This document shows, in pieces, positions 59,001-64,000 of a stretch of 64,000 nucleotides of DNA. A model generated the notes under the pieces. That model was not told where the DNA came from and did not search any database. It was given only the letters and a program-made list of their open reading frames with translations. The position numbers were made by a program, and so were the translations under genes. Origin of the DNA: Sipunculus nudus (lineage: Eukaryota; Annelida; Sipuncula; Golfingiida; Sipunculidae); NCBI GenBank assembly GCA_026874595.1, contig CM049314.1, forward strand, positions 24,689,729-24,753,728, in the 5' to 3' direction. Position 1 is the stretch's first letter. Each line of letters starts with the position of its first letter.

Positions 59001-62000
59001 CCTGCGTGCCGTCCGTCGCGCGATCTCCCACTGTTCTCCCCGCTTGATCGGACGTCCCATTCTCATCCGGCCCGACAATCCCACGGTTGTGGCATATATC
59101 AACAAGCAGGGCGGTACTCGTCTCCCTCGCTCATGCAGGCGAATTCCCTTTTGTTCGATCTATGCCTCTCTCTCCGGGCATCAGTTCGTGCATCCCATCT
59201 TCCGGGCGTGTCGAACATCCTAGCGGACGCCCCTTCCCGTCGTCCGGCGTCTCTTCCTTCCCTGTCGCTCCTTCTGCTCCCGGTTTTTCGGAGTGTTTTG
59301 GCTCGCCTGGGGCGGCCGGTATTCGATCTGTTTGATTTCCCCCCCCCCCCCCCCAGTTCGCCTGCCTTCCGAGACGCGTCTACGTCCCCTCGCGACCGTC
59401 TCCCCGACACGCCGCCGTCCGGGTGGTCTCCCCGGTTTCTCTTGCGTTTCCGGCGCCTCCTCTTCTCCGCCGTGTCCTTCTCCGCTTGTCCCCACGGACC
59501 AGACTACCCCTTTAGATCCGTCACTTGCGGCTGTTTTGGATTTTTTCGTGTTCTTACTGCAGGATAAACATTTTTCCTATCCCTCTCTGCGTGGCTATCG
59601 CGCCGCCCTGCTGTCGGTGCTCCGTCCGCTGGGTCACGATCGTGTCCTTCATCACCTGTTGGTGTCGGACTTTCTCAAGGGGGTTCAGGCCCGTGCGTCT
59701 CGTCCTCAGTATGTTGCGCCTTCCTGGCGCCTGGACGTCGTCTTCCGTCACCTACGGGAACCCCCTTTCACGCAATTGCGTTCGGCCCATCTTCTACCTT
59801 GTCTCGGACAACGGTTTTCCTCCTAGCTCTTGCCTCGGCAGGTCGCCGTTCTGAGCTTCATGCCCTCATGGCTGATTCGAAATTCCCGCAAATTGCGGCC
59901 GCCGCTTTGTCGGCCACCCTACATTTTCCTCCGGACTTTTATAGGAAATCTCACAATATCGATGACCCTCCATCTGCTTGGCACGTTCCGGCACTCCCTA
60001 CCGGTCCGTACCGTTCTGGGGATACCCCTTGCCCAGTTCGTGCATTGCGTTATTATCTACACGCTCCTCCTTCTTTACAGGGGGCGGGGGGGGGGGAACG
60101 AAGTTGTTTATTTCTACAAAAGTCACATCTTCCAATTAGGTGATTAGCCCTTTCACCATTAGTGCATGACTCAACGCTACTATCGTCGCCGCATATGAAT
60201 CAGTTTCTCATTCCACATTAGACCAACTTCACTTCAAGGCCCATGACATCCGAGCTATTTCGACTTCCTTGGCCCATTTCTCCGGGATCTCACCTAATCA
60301 GTTGATCAAGATGGGATACTGGATATCCCCATCTCCGTTCACACGCTTCTATCTGACAGTTGTTCCGCTCCAGGCTTCGGGCCTCTCCTCCATGGGCCCT
60401 GTGTTCGCGTCGGGTGAGGTCCTACAATTTTCCAGGCCATCTTATTCCTCTACGTCGGTTCCGCCACCGACGTCGTCTGCTGCTCCATCCCAGCACTGTG
60501 ATTCCTCGTTCCAGCGTTACAGGTAGGTGCTCCCTCCCCAAGGCATGTCTGTTTTTTTCTCATTAATACAGAAACAGCTCACAATTATGTTTATGTAATA
60601 AAACCCCCCCATTCCCTCCCTGTGAATGGTGGTTTTGTTAGTAAACTGTTGTGAGCTTTTCTGTATTACAAACATCGCTCCCTCCCAGTCCTCTTCCTTA
60701 CGCCTTCGAAAATGTGATTATGGGTAACGGAAGTGTGACCTAGATACACGGGAACGAGGCGGGATGGGCGATAATAGGCCCAATAAGGGAAAATTTTCGG
60801 TTGGCTTACTCTGGCGTATAAACTTTAACAGAGAAAATTCTCATTAATACAGAAAAGCTCACAACAGTTTACTAACAAAACCACCATTCACAGGGAGGGA
60901 ATGGGGGGGTTTATAATCAGTCATTTATTAAGTGTTTGTAGCAGCCTAGCAATTGCAAGAGAATCCTGCTAGAGTGCCAACAGATTCAGAATCCAGTGAG
61001 TAAGCCCCACCATCACATGATCTGTGTTCTACAGATTTGTGAGTGATCTGTTGAATCATATTCAGTGATTAAAAGATAAAATACAACCGGTGACTGATTA
61101 TGAAACAATTATTTTATGTACTATTGATATTACCATAAAATTTGCTGTATAGAATTATACCTAAAATATTGACTGAGTAAATTTGGTACATCACGCTGGA
61201 ACGTCAAGATAATGGCAGGGATGTTGACACTTATTCTTTGCACAAGGCTGAGTTTAATGCTGTTCACTGTTTTGTGACCCGTCTTTCTTAAATCTGTGAC
61301 AGAGATAAGAATATTTTATCTGGATGATTTGACTTCTTTGAAAGTACATACATAACTGTCAGTGATTAATTGTGCAAAAATGCAACTGATTTAATTGATT
61401 ATGAAAGAAAACGACCAGTCATTGAATAATCAATAAAATGGCACACCACTAATGTTAACCAATGCCTTCATCACATCAGCAGTGAATGACATTGAAGGAT
61501 GCTCATAAATGCTTTAAACCATACCATTGTGTCATGTATGTCATACTTTTAGGTCCCTTTCTGTGAATGCCTGTATTTATCAGGTTTACTGTTTGTCTGC
61601 CTGTGCGTCTGTCTGTCTACCACGCACCTTTGCACACCACCTCAAAAACTGCTCAAGCAGTTGCAGTGAAATTTTTAAAAGTTTTGTCCCAATGTGGATG
61701 TGTGCTATTAAAATTCAAAATTCAGACCAGCAGAAACTCCTGGAATTCTATTCTTATCATTGCCCTAATTAATAAACCTTTATGGTCCTGATCATTTCTA
61801 GATTTGCATAAGGTGTCTTCTGGGGGCTACGTTCCAAATATCCAAATATCATATTTTCTGTGGTTTCAGTTGAACTATCAGCTAGAGGAGACCGCTCAGG
61901 AACTGGAGAACGAGAAGCATCAGAGGGGAGCTGTGAAAGACCAATATGAAACCAAGCTACAGGACCTGAAACAGGTGAGGGCAACATCACAAAGCCAGGT

Positions 62001-63004
62001 GTTTGTGGATCGTGATGGCGTAACGGTTACGGTCGCTGGACTTGACCGCAAAGTTGTGGGTTTGGTCCCATTCTGACCCCTGTCTGCGCTAAGACTCCTA
62101 GGCAAATCTTTACCACAAGGGTGTGCTCTCTCAACCCAGGAGTGTATGGAGAATAGGTCATGGGAGGAAGGCATATGTAGAATGAATAACCTTCTAGTGC
62201 CTGATATGGCAGCTTGGGTTGGATGCTCCTCAGGGAGCTGAGAAAAGCTACTAGAATGAACCAACTCGAAAGACCAGGAAGGCAAAGTGTAAAGTCTGAT
62301 GAGACTGACACGGTCAGTGATCTCAGACTGTAAACCTTTACCTTTACTGTTTAAATCCAGGTCTGGAGTCGGAGGAAACTGTGGTTAAGGTTTTGGACTG
62401 TTGAGCTGACGGTCCACAATCCTGACCCTGCCAGTGCATAGACGGGCAGACTGTAAATCTTCATAGAACCAGTGATTCACTATAATGTCTCACTATCAGG
62501 TTTTTACAGAACATCTGTTAAAGCGCAAATGTATAATTCAAAATGCCAAAAAACAAAGCGAAAATAAATATGGTGCTGAAGTTAACTGCTGACTGACTGA
62601 AGATGTTGACTTGTCGAGCTGTCCAGGTTGGTGAATCTTGGATCCTGCCCTTGGCAGCTCCTTAATTAGTTGATGGTGATGGAAGTTGGTGATGATGATG
62701 TTCCGTCAACAGGAGCAGACAGACGTCTGGTTAATTGACTCTGTTTTAATCTTATCTCGGGTGGAAGTTTACTGTTTGACGTGAGTAAATGCAAGCCTTC
62801 AGATTTGACAGCTGATGTCATTTTGAGTTTGATTCCAATATGCCTTTTAGATGGCAGCACCTGTAGGTAACTTTGTTCAATAAAGCATTCCCTTTTTAGT
62901 TTTCATATATTATAAGATCATGCATTTTGTTCCAGCAAAAGAAAGATGTACAAGATAAGGTGAAGGAGAAGGACCGCCAGTTAAAGGAGTTGGCCAGCAG
63001 ACCA
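43782..63004 (+). CDS. DZIP1: DZIP1 (Iguana), 5' eleven coding exons, gene continues off the right edge
   Basis: DZIP1 is a C2H2 zinc-finger and coiled-coil protein of the centriole/basal body, needed for ciliogenesis and Hedgehog signalling in the known family. The window holds 446 codons in 11 phase-compatible GT..AG exons. Residues about 48-135 form the Dzip-like N-terminal domain (FRKRFERVDWRKIA, DVDHISRNMD, NPNFI-type helix, QLTIEYLLHSQDYL). Residues 110-177 begin a Lys/Glu-rich coiled coil. A single C2H2 finger has C178, C181, H194 and H199 (CX2CX12HX4H). Coiled coil resumes from about 225 to 446. Human DZIP1 is about 870 residues, so roughly the C-terminal half is missing. Invertebrates usually have a single gene equivalent to the DZIP1/DZIP1L pair, so the symbol is shared. 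The ATG lies three bases after an acceptor, so a 5' UTR exon lies upstream. Confidence 0.95.
44623..44694 (+). CDS. DZIP1: DZIP1 coding exon 2
   Basis: Twenty-four codons, phase 0: DTRTVDPNFIKLFKLAQLTI and the residues leading to YLL, the core of the Dzip N-terminal domain. The acceptor is TTTGTAG and the donor GTATGT. Confidence 0.95.
45440..45580 (+). mobile_element. SINE tail fragment
   Basis: GGTCATGGGTGGCAGGCAAA and GAAGAATGAATAACTAAAAT match, diverged, the tail of the SINE at 62015-62345 (GGTCATGGGAGGAAGGCATA, AGAATGAATAACC). Confidence 0.45.
45774..45839 (+). CDS. DZIP1: DZIP1 coding exon 3
   Basis: Twenty-two codons, phase 0: HSQDYLAGVVSSLEEKLKKA and VE. It completes the N-terminal domain and enters coiled coil. 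The acceptor is TTTGCAG and the donor GTCAGT. Confidence 0.93.
46230..46407. mobile_element. short TIR element, TACAG..CTGTA family, copy 4
   Basis: It begins TACAGTGAAAGCTCG and ends GTTGAGGTTTTACTGTA. Internal phrases are GGTGGTCGTC and GGTGGTCATT. It lies in DZIP1 intron 3, 81 bp before exon 4. Confidence 0.8.
46489..46626 (+). CDS. DZIP1: DZIP1 coding exon 4
   Basis: Forty-six codons, phase 0. Charged coiled coil (EHEETKKALEQQKDELSEVK) followed by SHKRKKMLAAQQQIMHAG leading into the zinc finger. The acceptor is TTTTTACAG and the donor GTACAG. Confidence 0.95.
46726..46900 (+). mobile_element. tRNA-like SINE fragment
   Basis: ATGTAGCCATGTGGTTAAGG resembles a tRNA A-box region, and CATGGTTTTAACATC sits where a B box would be. 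Weakly supported. Confidence 0.4.
47457..49482 (+). mobile_element. Helitron-like element carrying a 280-bp satellite
   Basis: The right end has the Helitron signature: hairpin GTAGTCG-CTTGT-CGACTAC (49453-49471), 11 bases, then CTAG, with T following. A candidate left end starts TC after A (47457), fitting insertion between A and T; this end is less certain. No Rep/helicase is encoded, so it would be non-autonomous. The body is almost entirely the satellite described separately. Confidence 0.65.
47640..49400. repeat. 280-bp tandem repeat (about 6-7 units)
   Basis: GGTGGCGCCACCTAC recurs at 47927, 48207, 48486 and 48766, with a diverged copy at 49045. Spacings are 279-280. Each unit has two palindromic GGTGGCGCCACC blocks, the phrase CATATCTCGGGAACCGTTTG, and GCACAAATGTAGCCCTTGGA. 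Inner units are nearly identical and outer units decay, a sign of array homogenisation. Confidence 0.96.
49784..50976. mobile_element. TIR element, 1.19 kb, TA-flanked (Tc1/mariner-like, non-autonomous)
   Basis: The 27-bp ends TACCGTAAAATCTGTGAAAT..GTAC (49784-49810) and their reverse complement (50950-50976) differ at one base. The outermost TA fits a TA target. No transposase ORF is present. The interior holds a diverged ~160-bp direct repeat (about 50124-50282 and 50452-50613). Confidence 0.85.
51217..51444 (+). CDS. DZIP1: DZIP1 coding exon 5 (C2H2 zinc finger)
   Basis: Seventy-six codons, phase 0. The exon opens with the finger (CAYCSKAFVNSTFLQSHLQ, then RRH), with all four zinc ligands present. 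A short Ser/Pro linker and a new coiled coil (ELTEIRERLKMTESQL) follow. The acceptor is TTTCCGCAG and the donor GTATAA. Confidence 0.97.
51687..52106 (+). mobile_element. hAT-type MITE, CCACTA family, copy 1
   Basis: The right end GGCATGCCACTA is followed by ATTTATAC; the left end is preceded by GTTTATAC (7 of 8 match). The interior matches the copies at 53803 and 61060, including ATCTGCTGTATA and CATACATAATAATTTGTGAT. Confidence 0.75.
52150..52233 (+). CDS. DZIP1: DZIP1 coding exon 6
   Basis: Twenty-eight codons, phase 0, coiled coil (EISDLQSKEENLQKDMESWK). The acceptor is CTTTCAG and the donor GTAAGT. Confidence 0.93.
53430..53535 (+). CDS. DZIP1: DZIP1 coding exon 7
   Basis: This 106-bp exon ends in phase 1. 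It is coiled coil (KEMDKMRDMFMKELREMTEK). The acceptor is TGTAATAG and the donor GTAAGT. Confidence 0.92.
53803..54196 (+). mobile_element. hAT-type MITE, CCACTA family, copy 2, complete
   Basis: The exact 8-bp duplication CTTTTAAC (53795-53802 and 54197-54204) bounds an element running from TAGTGGTAGTAATTGG to GGCACACCACTA. Subterminal ATTAATTGATTA repeats occur at both ends. No ORF. Confidence 0.9.
54772..54878 (+). CDS. DZIP1: DZIP1 coding exon 8
   Basis: This 107-bp exon completes the phase-1 codon to Asn. It encodes TRPSNLGTLKDDIDSEMLEK and QKEELQQLVGDLRSQ. The acceptor is ATTTTCAG and the donor GTCAGT. Confidence 0.92.
55244..55351 (+). CDS. DZIP1: DZIP1 coding exon 9 (directly before the DIRS insertion)
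   Basis: Thirty-six codons, phase 0 (MEKSQAATDERMKQQENNWQ, then KLEQMKAQYQKELEQ). I chose the acceptor at CCAAG because the better-looking CAG 26 bp upstream breaks the reading frame. The donor is GTATGT. A DIRS retrotransposon begins 48 bp after the exon end. Confidence 0.88.
55422..55577 (+). repeat. DIRS left inverted terminal repeat
   Basis: GTTGGCTTACTCTGGCGTAT and GTGATTATGGGTAACGGAAG of the right copy occur here in reverse complement. It ends ...CATAATCACATTTTC. Confidence 0.95.
56159..58070 (+). pseudogene. DIRS gag-like region, frame uncertain
   Basis: A plausible start (MSDLDDSSRPDSVR) at 56159 opens 59 codons to a stop at 56336-56338. That stop overlaps a consensus splice donor (56335). 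Beyond it, several GC-rich frames stay open, so the true frame cannot be chosen from composition alone. The region includes a four-copy 84-bp repeat (56600-56940). DIRS gag is poorly conserved, so the assignment rests on position before RT. Confidence 0.5.
56600..56940 (+). repeat. 84-bp tandem repeat (28 codons), four copies, inside the DIRS gag-like region
   Basis: ATCCCGCCCTGGCA begins units at 56611, 56695, 56779 and 56863, exactly 84 apart and nearly identical. All three forward frames stay open. One reads DQWSAIALRRQAWRPR in every copy. Confidence 0.95.
58142..59235 (+). pseudogene. DIRS reverse transcriptase / RNase H, inactivated
   Basis: The recognisable order starts with GRWRPIIDL (58142 on, in-frame stop 58170-58172) and RPPPFRM (about 58192). 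The first catalytic block, DLMDA, is followed by a stop (58285-58287). The catalytic LDDWL is at 58408-58422. RNase H has YTDASLLGWGAHL (58897-58935) and VVAYINKQGG. A frameshift near 59115-59125 leads into HLPGVSNILADAPSRR. The span between DLMDA and LDDWL is about 40 residues, shorter than usual for DIRS RT, so an internal deletion is likely. Confidence 0.88.
59500..60400 (+). pseudogene. DIRS tyrosine recombinase, frameshifted
   Basis: The N-terminal core-binding part (SYPSLRGYRAALLSVL, VSDFLKGVQARASRP) is followed by a frameshift at about 59790-59825. The catalytic Arg region ASAGRRSELHAL (about 59830-59865), HDIRAIS (HxxR, 60242-60262) and the Tyr in RFYLTVV (60350-60352) are all present. 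The four expected catalytic landmarks can be placed, but they are spread over two or more frames. Confidence 0.87.
60559..60668. repeat. DIRS internal complementary region (circle-junction template)
   Basis: The first half (60559-60604) is the reverse complement of the element's left terminus (from 55400). The second half (60601-60668) is the reverse complement of its right terminus (to 60912). It therefore encodes the joined ends, as in DIRS1. Confidence 0.93.
60708..60863 (-). repeat. DIRS right inverted terminal repeat
   Basis: Near-identical inverted copy of 55422-55577, differing at only a few positions. Confidence 0.95.
61060..61451 (+). mobile_element. hAT-type MITE, CCACTA family, copy 3
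   Basis: The right end GGCACACCACTA and the interior (TTTGCTGTATAGAATTATAC, ACCCGTCTTTCTTAAATCTG) match copies 1 and 2. The left terminus is unclear. Confidence 0.75.
61870..61974 (+). CDS. DZIP1: DZIP1 coding exon 10 (after the DIRS insertion)
   Basis: Thirty-five codons, phase 0 (LNYQLEETAQELENEKHQRG, then AVKDQYETKLQDLKQ). The acceptor is GGTTTCAG and the donor GTGAGG. It joins exon 9 in frame across a 6.5-kb intron that contains the DIRS element. Confidence 0.92.
62015..62345 (+). mobile_element. tRNA-headed SINE in DZIP1 intron 10
   Basis: The A-box-like GATGGCGTAACGGTTACGG and B-box-like GTGGGTTTGGTCCCATTC are at tRNA spacing. An unrelated body ends ...CTGTAAACCTTTACC. Confidence 0.75.
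62350..62440 (+). mobile_element. second tRNA-like SINE head, fragment
   Basis: AACTGTGGTTAAGGTTTTGG followed by a GGTCCACAATCC B-box-like stretch at tRNA spacing. Weak. Confidence 0.35.
62936..63004 (+). CDS. DZIP1: DZIP1 coding exon 11 (last in window)
   Basis: Twenty-three codons, phase 0 (QKKDVQDKVKEKDRQLKELA, then SRP). The acceptor is GTTCCAG and the donor GTAAGT. No further exon was found between 63005 and 64000, so the gene continues to the right. Confidence 0.9.
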
Positions 63005-64000
63005 GTAAGTAATTTATACTGATGAAAATGTTTTAAATGAATCATATCACTGACAATGTCCTGTGTCTTGTGGCTTTTTTTCTCCTCATCTTTCCTGGGT
63101 ATACACCCTGTACAGCTTTTACAGAAGTTAGAAACTCATATTCCATCATTGAACATACTCTAATCGGCTTTTTATTTGTGTTGGTTTCAATTTTGTGATG
63201 TTCCCAAAAGGGAAATTATAGCAAATATTAGAACATTATCATTCATATTATAACCTAATTAGCAGTTTATGTAATGACTGATATTATGAAAATAACATAT
63301 TCTATGTTACCTGTAAAATTAAAGATAGACATTATGAATAATATAAGATTTTTCATAAATATTATCAGCCTGTGGAAAATATTGAAAATATATGGTAAGT
63401 TTGTGGTTGGGAACACTCTATTCCTTTAGTACTTTTAAAAATCACTACCGGTAATAAATTTAGAGAAGAATTTGAATATTACTTGCGACTGATTGACTTC
63501 TACATAATAATTACTGAAATATATCATATGAAATATGTGATGGATTCCTTATATGTAAAAAACTAGATGTGGTCAGACAATGGTCCTCAGAGGGCTCTGC
63601 ATTTCTAGTAGTGCTGGACTAGTTTACATATGGGTAAAAAGTTCAGTTTATAGTTTAAAAATATGACAAACAGAAACAGGTTTTTATCATTATGCATGAG
63701 GGAACAAATTTCTACTGGTTTAGATCATATTAAAGAAGATATGTCTGAAATAATGTGTGCAAAACAAAATCACTGATTGTACTCAGTCGGCCATATTTGA
63801 TTTTTGAGCAAGTCTGTAATTCAAGGAACCAATCAACCCTGTAAATTTGAAAAAAATAAAGGGTATTCTGTTTGTGAAAATGTTTGCTACTGAAAATCTC
63901 CAATTGTGGTCTGGCCTGCCATATTGGATTTTTGGCGGGTGTGTTATTTGATCTGGAGCAATAAAGGTACCAATCATCCATGTGAATATGAGAAGGTTCA
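63005..64000. other. DZIP1 intron 11 (partial), no exon found
   Basis: AT-rich, no coding-like ORF with splice sites. The minus-strand ORFs here are low-complexity and unsupported. Confidence 0.6.

Larger units (their letters stand above)
55400..60912 (+). mobile_element. DIRS-type tyrosine-recombinase retrotransposon, about 5.5 kb
   Basis: All the structural marks of the DIRS order are present. Inverted terminal repeats lie at 55422-55577 and 60708-60863, and an internal complementary region at 60559-60668. Gag-like, RT/RNase H and tyrosine-recombinase regions follow one another on the plus strand. The outermost GTTT is shared by both ends (55400-55403, 60909-60912) and by the junction inside the complementary region, as expected of insertion from a circle by a tyrosine recombinase, without target duplication. 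The body is GC-rich, unlike its surroundings. RT has stops and is shortened, and RNase H and recombinase have frameshifts, so this copy is inactive. It lies in DZIP1 intron 9, sense orientation. No methyltransferase domain was recognised. Confidence 0.93.

Noticed and set aside
55743-60566. Dozens of long ORFs on both strands in the DIRS region as separate genes
   Set aside because: The GC-rich composition leaves most frames open. Only the frames carrying RT, RNase H and recombinase motifs are supported.
55400-60912. Retrovirus or LTR retrotransposon
   Set aside because: Termini are inverted, not direct; there is no integrase or protease; a tyrosine recombinase and an internal complementary region are present.
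46726-62440. Functional tRNA genes at tRNA-like stretches
   Set aside because: Stems do not pair fully, B boxes are decayed, and each is attached to a SINE body or fragment.
63730-63981. Minus-strand ORFs near the right edge as a gene
   Set aside because: Low-complexity translation, no splice context, and they lie in a DZIP1 intron.

Overview
This is animal nuclear DNA: AT-rich, with small coding exons bounded by GT..AG introns, tRNA-headed SINEs, DNA transposons, a Helitron-like element and a DIRS retrotransposon. The repeat types and the exon/intron style fit a marine invertebrate, most likely a mollusc such as a bivalve. That assignment is inference; no single sequence proves it.

Two protein genes are present. 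On the minus strand, 26001 down to 10883 holds a complete DNAJC3 (p58IPK) coding sequence in 11 coding exons. It gives 492 residues with a signal peptide, a TPR array, a J-domain with HPD, and the FKFHFN carboxyl end. On the plus strand, from 43782 to the right edge, lie the first 11 coding exons (446 codons) of DZIP1 (Iguana), with the Dzip-type N-terminal domain, a C2H2 zinc finger and a coiled coil. The gene is cut by the window edge. The genes are divergent (head to head), as the same pair is on human 13q32.1, so this looks like an old conserved neighbourhood. DNAJC3 is an ER-lumen co-chaperone and DZIP1 a centrosome/cilium protein. Nothing here suggests a shared pathway.

Layout. 1-10.4 kb: repeats, including a (TA)n tract, a 31-bp minisatellite, a 405-bp hAT-type element, a tRNA-headed SINE, a dead L1/Tx1-like LINE inside older tandem repeats, and an 11-codon-period repeat. 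10.8-26.0 kb: DNAJC3, whose introns hold MITEs, diffuse repeats, and a tandem duplication split by a 2.08-kb hAT-like element. 26.0-43.8 kb: the intergenic and 5' UTR interval, with hairpins, a foldback element and a mirrored 110-125 bp inverted duplication near 27.8/28.3 kb that may be promoter-related. 43.8-64 kb: DZIP1, whose introns hold SINEs, a Helitron-like element filled by a 280-bp satellite, a 1.2-kb TIR element, three related hAT-type MITEs and a 5.5-kb DIRS retrotransposon with inverted terminal repeats and an internal complementary region.

The most informative points are the conserved divergent gene pair, the mirrored element between the genes, the structurally complete DIRS element 48 bp downstream of a DZIP1 splice donor, the satellite-filled Helitron-like element, and a minisatellite that has copied a DNAJC3 splice acceptor.
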